From Nakamurella silvestris (lineage in GTDB: Bacteria; Actinomycetota; Actinomycetes; Mycobacteriales; Nakamurellaceae): DNA of 64,000 bases. Below, one piece after another: positions 18,933 through 27,031 of the stretch. The translations under genes were made by a program, and so were the position numbers. The notes beneath the pieces were generated by a model that ran no database searches, had not been told where the DNA came from, and saw only the letters and a list, made by a program, of their open reading frames with translations. The first letter of the stretch is position 1. Each line of letters opens with the position of its first letter. Location of the stretch: assembly GCA_003576535.1 (NCBI GenBank), contig QXCQ01000081.1, positions 118,641 to 182,640 on the forward strand, read 5' to 3'.

Positions 18933-18989
18933 TCCCTTGAGCGAGCGAGGAAAACAACCACGCCCACGACCAGGAGTGAAGGAGGCGAG

Positions 18990-20180
18990 ATGGCGAACAA
19001 GACACTGAAGATCGACACCGGAATGGTCCGGGAGACCGCCGGAGCCCTGCGGACGATCGAGCACGGTTTCAGCACGACCACCACAGCGGCCGAGTCACTG
19101 CACGACGCACTCGGACACCACGGCCTGTCGGAGCGGGTGGTCGAGTTCGCCAACAGCTGGTCGATGAAACGGAAGGAGATGCTGGAGAACCTCAAAGGTC
19201 TCTCCGGTTTCCTCGACACCACTGCCGATGCCTTTGACAAGGCCGAGCAGGGCCTGAAGGACGGTATCGAGACGGAGGGTGCCGACGCAGCTCCGGTGCC
19301 GAGCTTGAACCCCGGGTCTGCGTTGCCCTCGGGAACACGCGACGGTGGGGGGACTGTCCCTGTTCCCGGCCCAGCTCCCGCCGCCCCGGGGCCTGCGCTC
19401 CCGACTCCGGATCTGTCCCTTCCCACGATGTCGACCCCACCAGCCGTCGACCAGGCCCCGACCGCGACACCGCTTTCGGGTGCACCGGCTCCGGCGGATC
19501 CGGCACCGGTCGCCCCGGCATCCGGGGGTCAGCCTGAACCGGTGGTACCGCACGGTGGTCCCGTCGACACGGTGCCGCCGTCTGCCCCGGTGGCTCCGCC
19601 TGGTACCACGGTCCCGATCGACGGTGGCGGAGTGCCGGGGCAGGTGACCTTGCCGGTGGTTCCGCCCTTGACGCCGCCTGTGGAGGCTGGGCCGCCGGTT
19701 GTCCCGGTGGCTCCGCCTGGTCCGATGCTGCCGCAAGTGGAGGTGGAACCGCCTGCTGCCGCGTGGGCTCCGCCTGGTCCGGTTGTTCCGCCGGTTGTCC
19801 CGGTGGACGGCGCTGCGGGGGTGCATGTCCCACCTGTCGAGCAGTCACCGCCGGTGCTGCCGACGATGGTTGTGCCGTCGGTTCCTTCGCCGGCACCCGC
19901 CGTGCCGGTCCTCGACGGTGTCGATTGGTTCGGGTCGCCTCCTCCGGCGGCCCAGGTTCCACCGGGTGCGACCGCACCGGACCTGTCCGGGGTCCAGACC
20001 GGTCTGGCGACCTGGTTCGGCTCTCCTGAGCTTGCAGTACCCCCGATGGTCGAGGGGTCGGCCTCGGTGGCGGGCCTGGCCGGGCCGATGACGGTCGCTG
20101 CAGCGGCAACCGTTGTGCCCCAGGGTGACAGCGGTTCTGTGGATGCCGCTGATGACGCTCGCGGCGAGGGGAGGATCTGA
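18990..20180 (+). CDS. WXG100/EspC-like protein with long proline-rich tail
   Basis: 396 residues after a strong GAAGGAGG ribosome site. The first ~95 residues are helical and WXG100/EspC-like (KIDTGMVRETAGALRTIEH, a single Trp in ANSWSMKR, then LSGFLDTTADAFDKAEQGL). Residues ~95-345 are a low-complexity Pro/Val/Ala region with imperfect repeats such as VVPVAPPGP and VVPPVVPVDG, probably extended and surface-exposed. The final ~50 residues are small and hydrophobic. No enzyme motif is seen. It overlaps the next gene by one base (TGATG). It is probably a type VII substrate or partner of the WXG100 protein, with the tail acting as a spacer or wall-spanning stalk (inference). Confidence 0.8.
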   Translation: MANKTLKIDTGMVRETAGALRTIEHGFSTTTTAAESLHDALGHHGLSERVVEFANSWSMKRKEMLENLKGLSGFLDTTADAFDKAEQGLKDGIETEGADAAPVPSLNPGSALPSGTRDGGGTVPVPGPAPAAPGPALPTPDLSLPTMSTPPAVDQAPTATPLSGAPAPADPAPVAPASGGQPEPVVPHGGPVDTVPPSAPVAPPGTTVPIDGGGVPGQVTLPVVPPLTPPVEAGPPVVPVAPPGPMLPQVEVEPPAAAWAPPGPVVPPVVPVDGAAGVHVPPVEQSPPVLPTMVVPSVPSPAPAVPVLDGVDWFGSPPPAAQVPPGATAPDLSGVQTGLATWFGSPELAVPPMVEGSASVAGLAGPMTVAAAATVVPQGDSGSVDAADDARGEGRI

Positions 20181-21463
20181 TGTCCAGGACTACCGACTGG
20201 TCGCCACTGTGGAACGGGGATCCGGTACCCGGTGACCCGGACCGGGTGCAGGCCTATGCGAATGAGAACAGCTCGATCGCCACGGCCATCGGTGAGGCCT
20301 ACGACAACCTCAACCGCATCACGGATCAGATGCAGACAACCAGCCAGGCCATCCAGGCCTTCCGCGACAAAGCGGTGAAGGTCCAGGTGGAGATCGTGTT
20401 GGCCCGGACCCGTTACTCCGATGCCGGCCGGTCCCTGGCGGGGTACGCCGCCCGCCTGCGCGACGCCCAGAGCAGCTCGCTGGATCTGCTTCATCAGGCG
20501 AAGGCGGCCGATCAGGACGTCAGGGATGCGAAATGGCGGGCCCAGCACCATTCAGAGAGCGTCAAGTGCGCCACGGATCCGGTTCAGCAGAAGACGGCCA
20601 TGGCCGAGTTCAACCGGGCCAAGGGAGCCATGCAGGCCGCTGATGGTCGCATCCAGGCCCTGCGCTCGAAGCTGCAGGCGGTGATCGCCGAGCGCGACCG
20701 GGCCGCCGAGACCACCAAACAAGAGCTGCTGCATTCGGAGAAGATCAGTGCGATCAAGAGCGAGGGCTTCTGGGACCGGGCCGGCGCCGGAATCAGGAAT
20801 TTTGCCAAGCTCGTCCGCGATCACTTCGATCTTGTTCTGCTGGCGCTCGCCGCTCTCACTGCCGTTCTGGCTCTCGTCTTTCCACCGGTTGGTGGGGCAC
20901 TTGTCTTTTCGTTGGTCAGATTTGCGATCTCGGCTTTGGGCACCGCGAGAGATGTGTTGGACGTGGTCGGGTCGGTCAGGGACCTGGCGCGCGGGGAAGG
21001 CAGTGTCGGAGCTGTGTTGGGAGCGGTCGCGACTCTGGGAATCGGACTTGCTCTCGGTGGTCTGAAAGGCGTTCGTCAGACGAAGATCCTGTCGGCTGCA
21101 CGAGGACGTCAATTGATGTCGGTTGGTGGCATGAGTGCTCGACAGGGGCTCGCCAGGGGAGTTGGCAAAGCGGAGTATCTGGCGAGGAGGGCCGGGGCCG
21201 TCAAAGGACCGTTCTTCAAAGAGTTGAAGGAGTACACCTTCCTGGCGACGAACAAGACCACGGGATCCCCGGCCATGAAGATGGTGAATCGCACCCTCCG
21301 TGTCGGCACTTTCGCCAACGAAATGGGCTTCGAATCGGCGTCCTACCTCGCAGGGAGAGTTCTTGGCCCGAAGCAGGAGAGTCGAATGACCGTCAGGCCG
21401 TGGAATCCCTACATCTGCTTCGCCGGTGGCCTGCCACGGACCGACCGAAGGACATCCCGATGA
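20180..21463 (+). CDS. Predicted type VII effector: secretion-signal domain, coiled coil, hydrophobic core, unknown C-terminus
   Basis: 427 residues. The start TTDWSPLWNGDPVPGDPDRV matches the N-terminal pattern of actinobacterial T7SS-signal proteins (WSPL, then DPVPGDP). A long charged coiled-coil region (~40-195) follows, then hydrophobic helices at ~213-250 and ~277-292 as in many type VII effectors. The last ~130 residues are basic and unlike any family I recognise. The second half has lower G+C (about 55-62% per line) than the signal region, as expected for an exchangeable effector domain. The stop overlaps the next start (ATGA), so the neighbour could be a chaperone or immunity protein, but nothing in its sequence shows this. 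Toxicity is not demonstrated. Confidence 0.75.
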   Translation: MSRTTDWSPLWNGDPVPGDPDRVQAYANENSSIATAIGEAYDNLNRITDQMQTTSQAIQAFRDKAVKVQVEIVLARTRYSDAGRSLAGYAARLRDAQSSSLDLLHQAKAADQDVRDAKWRAQHHSESVKCATDPVQQKTAMAEFNRAKGAMQAADGRIQALRSKLQAVIAERDRAAETTKQELLHSEKISAIKSEGFWDRAGAGIRNFAKLVRDHFDLVLLALAALTAVLALVFPPVGGALVFSLVRFAISALGTARDVLDVVGSVRDLARGEGSVGAVLGAVATLGIGLALGGLKGVRQTKILSAARGRQLMSVGGMSARQGLARGVGKAEYLARRAGAVKGPFFKELKEYTFLATNKTTGSPAMKMVNRTLRVGTFANEMGFESASYLAGRVLGPKQESRMTVRPWNPYICFAGGLPRTDRRTSR

Positions 21464-22089
21464 CCGTCGAGACCGAACCGACCCCCTCACCGGAGGCGAT
21501 CGCCTACGACCTGGTCCTTCCCCCCGGGTGGGTCCGCTGTGACCTGCGTATCCCGGACCTGGAGCCGACCACCAACCGATTGCTCGGCGTCGCCGATCTG
21601 AACTGGAAGGGTGCCCTCTCGGCGGCCGACCGGGCCGGACTCGCCGCGCGGTGGAACGACGGGTTGCGTGCCGCGGCCCGTGCCGGTGTGCTCGACGTCT
21701 ACCTGCCGGTGGTGCCGGTGGAGGGGGTCGGACTCACGTCCACGATCGGGGTCTCGGTGCTCGAGCCGGACGGCGACGCGGACGCCGGTGACCTCCTGAT
21801 CGCCGTGGCGACTGCGGATCCGAGTGCACGTGTGGTCGAGGTCTCGGGCAACCTGGCTCTCCGGACCAGAGCGGTGGGATCCACCCGGCCCCTGGTGGAA
21901 GGCCCCGCGGGTGAGACCCGGCTGACCGGCCTCTCCCACCAGGTGGTCTATCAGATCGTGGTACCGGGAGAGTCGGTCAGGCTGCTGGTCGTCACGCTGG
22001 ACGTTCTTGAACTCCCCGGATGCGAAGCTCTGACAGAACCCCAGATCGAGGTCTTCGATGCGATCGTCGGCACCCTCGGATGGCGATGA
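21460..22089 (+). CDS. Conserved-looking protein of unknown function in T7SS-like locus
   Basis: 209 residues, starting at the ATG overlapping the effector stop. No family recognised. It is rich in beta-strand patterns (for example LLIAVATADPSARVVEVSG and VVYQIVVPGESVRLLVVTL) with no transmembrane helix and no signal peptide, so it is probably cytoplasmic. It starts with acidic and proline residues. Base composition matches the bulk of the locus, unlike the effector's second half, which argues against recent acquisition with the toxin-like domain. Overlap on both sides shows it is produced together with the effector and the next gene. A chaperone role is a guess from position only. Confidence 0.7.
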   Translation: MTVETEPTPSPEAIAYDLVLPPGWVRCDLRIPDLEPTTNRLLGVADLNWKGALSAADRAGLAARWNDGLRAAARAGVLDVYLPVVPVEGVGLTSTIGVSVLEPDGDADAGDLLIAVATADPSARVVEVSGNLALRTRAVGSTRPLVEGPAGETRLTGLSHQVVYQIVVPGESVRLLVVTLDVLELPGCEALTEPQIEVFDAIVGTLGWR

Positions 22090-22742
22090 TGAGTCAGATC
22101 ACCGTTGATTTCGATGCCGCACGTTGGATCGATGTTCCCGATACCGCAACGGATATCGCCGCCGAGGCCGCAGAAGCTGTCGAGCGGCTCTTCGACGCAC
22201 GTGGCAGAACCGATCGTATCGGAGCGGAACAGCTCACCCGGTCCGTCGTCGAGGACTACGCCTACCTGGCAACCGCCCCTGGCTTCGGCTACCTCCTCTT
22301 CTGCGGTGAACCCGCTGAACCGTTGGAGATCATTCAGCTGGTGGTTCATCCCACCGAACCGGAACGGCAGGACTGGCTGCGCGAGCTGGCAGGGGACGGT
22401 GGCACGGAAGGTCTGCTGTCTGCCACGTCCCACCCCGATCTGGGTGAAGGGCAGCGACTGATCCGAATCGTGCCTCCGGCCGACACCGAGGATTCGGACG
22501 GTGCGGACAGCCATGACGAGGTCGCGCCGGAAGCCGGCGGGGAATGGGGGGATGCGCAGGCCCTCGTGCTGTCCATCACCTATCTGTGGCAGACACAGGG
22601 CCTGGACATCGTGCTGTCGGTGGAGACCTTCGATCTGGAAAGGGGTTTCGCCATGGTCACCCACCTGGACGAGCTCGCCGCCGGGATCGGGTTGGACGGT
22701 CCCGCCTCCCCGGCCGACCGGCCGATGGAGGTCGACCGATGA
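22086..22742 (+). CDS. Unknown acidic protein in T7SS-like locus
   Basis: About 218 residues. Three in-frame ATGs (22080, 22086, 22089) lie at the overlap with the previous stop; 22086 gives the ATGA arrangement used throughout this operon. No family recognised. Overall acidic, with an especially Asp/Glu-rich stretch around residues 135-155. Strand-helix patterns (YLLFCGEPAEPLEIIQLVV, ALVLSITYLWQTQGLDIVL) but no membrane segment. It resembles its upstream neighbour in size, charge and placement, and the two could be a cytoplasmic pair. It overlaps the next gene (ATGA). Confidence 0.68.
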   Translation: MMSQITVDFDAARWIDVPDTATDIAAEAAEAVERLFDARGRTDRIGAEQLTRSVVEDYAYLATAPGFGYLLFCGEPAEPLEIIQLVVHPTEPERQDWLRELAGDGGTEGLLSATSHPDLGEGQRLIRIVPPADTEDSDGADSHDEVAPEAGGEWGDAQALVLSITYLWQTQGLDIVLSVETFDLERGFAMVTHLDELAAGIGLDGPASPADRPMEVDR

Positions 22743-24133
22743 CCACGAACTTCTGTCCTTCCTGCGGCGCCGCCGTACCGCCCGGAGGAACGTTCTGCGG
22801 GAACTGCGGCACGGCCACTGGCCGGACCTCGTCCTTGACCGGCTCCACGGTCGCCGCGACCGATCCCGCCTATCCGGTGGGGGGTGCCCCCGAGGTGTTC
22901 CTGGTGGGGACCACGACCCCGGTTCCTGATCCACCGCGTCCCCTGATCGGGCGACCGCCGCAGCAGACCCGTTCCTGGGACGGTGATGTGGTGACGGCAA
23001 CCGTGGGGATCAGGTTCGTGGCACTGATCCTGGATGCCGTCCCGCCGGTCGTTCTCGTCCTTCTCGCGGTCACGATCCTCGAACCGGGCATACCTGTGCT
23101 GTCGGTCGCGGCAGTGCCTCTCGGGTACGCCGTTCTCCTGCTGGCCATGATGGCAACCCGGGGGTCGAGTCCTGGCAAGGCCGTCGTCGGCATCAGGGTG
23201 GTCCGGGCAGGCGACGGATCCCCGCCGGGGTGGGGGATCGCCTTCGCCCGTTACTTTCTCCGCGGGATCCTGATGGGTGTGACCTTCGACATCGCCGGGC
23301 TTTCACCGTTCTGGGATCCGGCGCGACGAAATCGCGCCTGGTGGGACCGTGCGGTCGATACCCTCGTGGTGCACAGGAGTTCACTCGGGGGCGGAGAGTC
23401 TCGGCTCCCCGCTCCGGTTCACCCGGGAGCCTCTTCGGCACCGACCCGCCCGGGCACTGCGGGATCCCCGCCTCCGCCTCCGCCCTCGCCGGTCCCGATG
23501 CCGGCGTGGAATTCTCCGGTCCCGTTGCCCGCCCCTGTCTCGGTGGCTCCTGTGGTGTCGGCGACCTGGGACGATCGGCCCGCACGGCCGGAGGCCATCG
23601 AGGCCGATGTGCCACCGGCTCCGGCCGGGGACCTGGCAGCCGTTCCGTGGGCGGCCGACCGGGTCGGACCGGCAGGCCTCGTTGTCGCGGTACCGGGCTT
23701 TCGCCCCTCGGAGGTTCCGGGAAGCGGTGCGGCATCGACGCTTGCACCCGGCGCGTCGTCGTCGCCCCAGGAACACACCAGGTTGGGTCCGTCCTCGGCG
23801 CGGACGGCACCGCGGTGGCAGCTGACGATCGACGACGGCCGGCGGATCGACCTGGTGGACTCGCTGCTGATCGGGCGGGATCCGCATCGAGCTGCCGGTG
23901 GGCCGGAAGTTCTGGTCCTGCCCGACGAGAGCAGGAGTGTCTCCAAGACGCACCTGTTGGTCGAGCTTGTCGATGGTGAGGTCTGGGTCACCGACTGGCG
24001 TTCCACCAACGGAGTCAGCGTCGACTCTTACTCCGGGTCCACGACCTGTTCACCAGGGCAACGAACCTCGGTTCCGGATGGTGCGACGGTCAGATTCGGC
24101 GACCGCGAACTGACCGTCCGGCGCTCGAACTAG
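22739..24133 (+). CDS. Zinc-ribbon / RDD membrane / FHA-domain protein
   Basis: 464 residues, from the ATG overlapping the previous stop. Order: a double-CxxC zinc ribbon (CPSCGAAV, then CGNCG) at ~6-28; an RDD-family membrane domain (~80-210) with RFVALILDAV, then SPGKAVVGIRVVR and a terminal WWDRAVDTLVV; a long Pro-rich linker (~215-360); and a C-terminal FHA domain (IGRDPHRA, SVSKTHLLVEL, DWRSTNGVSV). The FHA domain should face the cytoplasm and read kinase-phosphorylated threonines. It is one of three consecutive zinc-ribbon membrane proteins. The ligand of the RDD domain is unknown. It probably links the membrane complex to the kinase encoded at the start of the locus (inference). Confidence 0.88.
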   Translation: MTTNFCPSCGAAVPPGGTFCGNCGTATGRTSSLTGSTVAATDPAYPVGGAPEVFLVGTTTPVPDPPRPLIGRPPQQTRSWDGDVVTATVGIRFVALILDAVPPVVLVLLAVTILEPGIPVLSVAAVPLGYAVLLLAMMATRGSSPGKAVVGIRVVRAGDGSPPGWGIAFARYFLRGILMGVTFDIAGLSPFWDPARRNRAWWDRAVDTLVVHRSSLGGGESRLPAPVHPGASSAPTRPGTAGSPPPPPPSPVPMPAWNSPVPLPAPVSVAPVVSATWDDRPARPEAIEADVPPAPAGDLAAVPWAADRVGPAGLVVAVPGFRPSEVPGSGAASTLAPGASSSPQEHTRLGPSSARTAPRWQLTIDDGRRIDLVDSLLIGRDPHRAAGGPEVLVLPDESRSVSKTHLLVELVDGEVWVTDWRSTNGVSVDSYSGSTTCSPGQRTSVPDGATVRFGDRELTVRRSN

Positions 24134-24170
24134 ACCTGCATTCTCTACGGCGGTTCCAGGAGGGATCATC

Positions 24171-25997
24171 ATGGTTTTCTGTTCGCACTGCGGCCAACCC
24201 GGTCAGTCGGGCCGGTTCTGCGGGAACTGCGGAGCTGCACTTGCCGTTCGTGCGGAGGTCGGTCAGGCACAGACACATACACCCGGCCCGGTCGGTGTGT
24301 CGTTCGGTCACCGCGGCACTGCCACCGGTCCGCCGACGGCGCGTCCCCGCCCGATCGATTACGGGCGCGACCTTCTCGCTCTGCTGTTCATCGCCTTCGC
24401 CCTGACAGCTCCGTGGTCCTACGGGGACCGTGGATACTACGACGACGACGGTGCTGTCACCGGCGGCGAGGTGACCTACGTGCTCCTCCCGCTGATCTGT
24501 TCGATCCTGTCCCTCCTGCCCACGCACCTGGTCGGGGTCACGACGGGGTCCGACGGCGCGGCCACGCGCTGGCAACCGCACGTGCTGCGGGTGTGGATGA
24601 ACGTCCCCGTCGCGGTCGTGGTAGCGGTCACCGTCGTCCGCGACATCACCAAGGACCACACAGGTCTGGGTCTGAGTCTGTCCTTCGCGATCTTCGGGGC
24701 GACCCTTGCCGCCGTGCCACGCAGCCATGAGCTTCGCGATCGACCGGACGCCGGTCGGATCGCCGGCTACTGGCGGACGCTCGGAGCCTGGGCGGGCCTG
24801 GCCGGTGGAGCCTCGATCATCCTCACCTTCTTCGTGACCCTGCCCTCAGGGATCTGGGATGTTCCGGCGGCCCTCTGGCGGGTGCTCGTGCCCTTCCTTG
24901 CCGTGCTGCTGCTGGCGATCCTGGTGCTCAGCGTGCCCACGTTGCGGGTGGCACAGGGACGAACGGCGTGGCAGCCCGCCTTGTTCACCCTGATGGCCTC
25001 GGTGCTGTTCCTGGTCCAGATCTCCTCCGACGGAGACTATTTCACCAGTATCGAGACGGTGCACGACGGGGTCTACGGACTCTGGCTGCTGGTCCTGGGG
25101 GCCGCGGTGGCGGCGGTTCCGGTGGCCGGAGGGGTGGACGGAAGTCCCGATCAGCCTCGTTTCTGGCGGCTGGTGGCCGCCCACGCCTTCGAGCTGGTGC
25201 TGATCGGTGGCGTCATGGTCCTGGTGGTGCTGCTCCCGACGATCACCACTGCGGGGCGGTATGGGGTCAAGGTGCCCGGTGAGCTGATCTGGCTGTTCAT
25301 CTCGGCCGTTCTGACGGTGGTGCTCACCTGGGCCGGTGCCTATCAGCTGCGCGCCGATCCGATTTCCGGGCCCCGGGTTGCCCTCGGCATGGTCACCGGT
25401 GTGGTTGTCCTGCGGATCATCGACTTCTCGGTGGTCGGGATCGGAGCACTGCAGAGCAGCACCTTCCTGGTGGCGTTGATCTTCTTCTTCGGTGTGTACC
25501 TGCTGATCTTCCTTGCCCTGCTCGCCCCCGAACCTGTCCGTCGCGAACGCGCCGAACGCCTCGGATTCGCTCGTGCCCCGGGACCGGGTGACCACGTGGG
25601 GCCGACGGCTCTCGTCGGCGGCGAGCAGGACCGGCCCTACCACCAGGCCGCAGCACCGCACCGGTCCGGTGGCCTACCGGTAGTGGGGACCGAACCCGAC
25701 CGGCCCACTGCGACGATGACGACCGCAGGCGGACCGACGGAACTGGACCATACGAGGGTTGTTCGACCCAACGTGCCCGGGGCCGTCCCGATGGTGGATC
25801 ACGAGCGTCGGGCGGCGGCGGACCCGGCGACCCCGGGAACCCTGTTGATGGAACTGGCCGGTGGACGTCCCGACCTCCGTGTTCTCATCGCCGAGAACCC
25901 TTCCACCTATCCGGATCTGCTCGACTGGCTGGAGACTCTGGGTGATGCGGATGTTGCCCGCGCCCTTGCCCGACGGCGATCCGGTGGGTTCGGATGA
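24171..25997 (+). CDS. Zinc-ribbon polytopic membrane protein (about 12 TM)
   Basis: 608 residues after an AGGAGGG ribosome site. N-terminal zinc ribbon with two CxxC pairs (CSHCGQP, CGNCGAAL), then about twelve hydrophobic segments between residues ~65 and ~455 with no transporter signature I recognise. A Pro/Gly-rich linker leads to a ~45-residue C-terminal motif (LRVLIAENPSTYPDLLDWLETL) resembling leucine-rich-repeat-variant units found at the ends of other actinobacterial zinc-ribbon proteins. Given that no EccD-like channel is otherwise visible, this polytopic protein is a candidate for the membrane pore or scaffold of the system, which is inference from topology alone. The stop overlaps the next gene (ATGA). 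Confidence 0.8.
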   Translation: MVFCSHCGQPGQSGRFCGNCGAALAVRAEVGQAQTHTPGPVGVSFGHRGTATGPPTARPRPIDYGRDLLALLFIAFALTAPWSYGDRGYYDDDGAVTGGEVTYVLLPLICSILSLLPTHLVGVTTGSDGAATRWQPHVLRVWMNVPVAVVVAVTVVRDITKDHTGLGLSLSFAIFGATLAAVPRSHELRDRPDAGRIAGYWRTLGAWAGLAGGASIILTFFVTLPSGIWDVPAALWRVLVPFLAVLLLAILVLSVPTLRVAQGRTAWQPALFTLMASVLFLVQISSDGDYFTSIETVHDGVYGLWLLVLGAAVAAVPVAGGVDGSPDQPRFWRLVAAHAFELVLIGGVMVLVVLLPTITTAGRYGVKVPGELIWLFISAVLTVVLTWAGAYQLRADPISGPRVALGMVTGVVVLRIIDFSVVGIGALQSSTFLVALIFFFGVYLLIFLALLAPEPVRRERAERLGFARAPGPGDHVGPTALVGGEQDRPYHQAAAPHRSGGLPVVGTEPDRPTATMTTAGGPTELDHTRVVRPNVPGAVPMVDHERRAAADPATPGTLLMELAGGRPDLRVLIAENPSTYPDLLDWLETLGDADVARALARRRSGGFG

Positions 25998-27025
25998 CAT
26001 TCTGCACCGGATGTGGGACGCCATCAGCCGGATCGCCGTACTGCACCACCTGTGGCCGTCGGATGGATCCACCTGTTCCGCAGGTTCCGGCCTCCACTCC
26101 GTCGCTGTCGGTCCAGGACGGCGGGCGTGCCGACGGACCGCGGGGACGCCGGGGGCTGTGGACCGCCGTGGCAGCGGGGACGGTGGTGCTGCTGGGGGTG
26201 GCCATGATCTTCATCCTCTCCGGCAGGCAGGCCGCACCAGGAACGGCGCTGGTGCCCGATGTTCTTCCTGAGAGCGCAACCACCGCAGCAGGTATGGCGG
26301 TGGGATCGACGACGTCGGCCCAGCTGCCCACCGCCGTACCGGCCACCACGGTGGTGGTCACCGCAGCACCGTCGACCGTGACCGCCACCGGGGGGCTCGG
26401 CACGGTGACCCGCACGGTGGAGTCGACCGTGGTGACGACGCTGACCACGTCGACCGAACCGGACGGGCCACCCTCCGACGGCGACTGCGACGGCACCTAC
26501 ATCGTCATGCTCGGAGCAGTGCTCGACGATTCCAACGCGGCGCAGCTGCAGGCCCAGGTCCGTGCCGACCATCCCGATGCGAAGATGCTGAAGTCCTCGA
26601 ACGACTGCTACCGGTTCGCCACGTCGGGTGCCACATCCATGTACCTCGGCCCCTTCGGTTCCCTGCAGGAGGCCTGTGATGTCCGCTTCCAGGTTCCGGT
26701 CGGCGGGCGCTACGTGGACGCCTATCTGAAGCGGGGCGGCCTCGACAGCGGTGCCACCTCGATCTCCTGCCTGTGCCCCTACCGCGCCGCTGACCTACCG
26801 AAATTGGCCATGGACGATTCCATCGGCCTGAACGGCGGCCCATACGTCGCCGAGCTCCAGGGCGCGTTGAGTCGCCTCGACACCTACGACAGGGACGTCA
26901 ACGACGGTGACTTCGAGTCGCTGACGGACGAGGCCGTACGCCACCTGCAACGGGCGTCCGGCCTCGAGGACGACGGGATCGTCGGCGTCAGCACCTGGGA
27001 TGCGGTGCTCGACGCCGACTGTTGA
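25994..27025 (+). CDS. Zinc-ribbon, single-TM protein with SPOR-like and peptidoglycan-binding domains
   Basis: 343 residues. N-terminal zinc ribbon (CTGCGTP, CTTCGRR); one transmembrane helix at ~58-77; a Thr/Val-rich linker; a SPOR-like domain (~158-235: YIVMLGAVLDDSNAAQLQAQ, then YLGPFGSLQEACDV); and a C-terminal PG_binding_1-type domain (~270-343: LQGALSRLD, then GDFESLTDEAVRHLQRASGL and DGIVGVSTWDAV). Topology is cytoplasmic ribbon, outside wall-binding modules, so it probably anchors the complex to peptidoglycan. It ends the locus; only 6 bp separate it from the convergent STAND gene, with no hairpin terminator seen. Confidence 0.85.
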   Translation: MTFCTGCGTPSAGSPYCTTCGRRMDPPVPQVPASTPSLSVQDGGRADGPRGRRGLWTAVAAGTVVLLGVAMIFILSGRQAAPGTALVPDVLPESATTAAGMAVGSTTSAQLPTAVPATTVVVTAAPSTVTATGGLGTVTRTVESTVVTTLTTSTEPDGPPSDGDCDGTYIVMLGAVLDDSNAAQLQAQVRADHPDAKMLKSSNDCYRFATSGATSMYLGPFGSLQEACDVRFQVPVGGRYVDAYLKRGGLDSGATSISCLCPYRAADLPKLAMDDSIGLNGGPYVAELQGALSRLDTYDRDVNDGDFESLTDEAVRHLQRASGLEDDGIVGVSTWDAVLDADC

Positions 27026-27031
27026 GGCCCG

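Noticed and set aside
21460-22742. Immunity genes for the predicted effector
   Set aside because: Position fits, but neither protein shows a known immunity fold, toxin pairing or the altered base composition of the effector domain; left as unknown.
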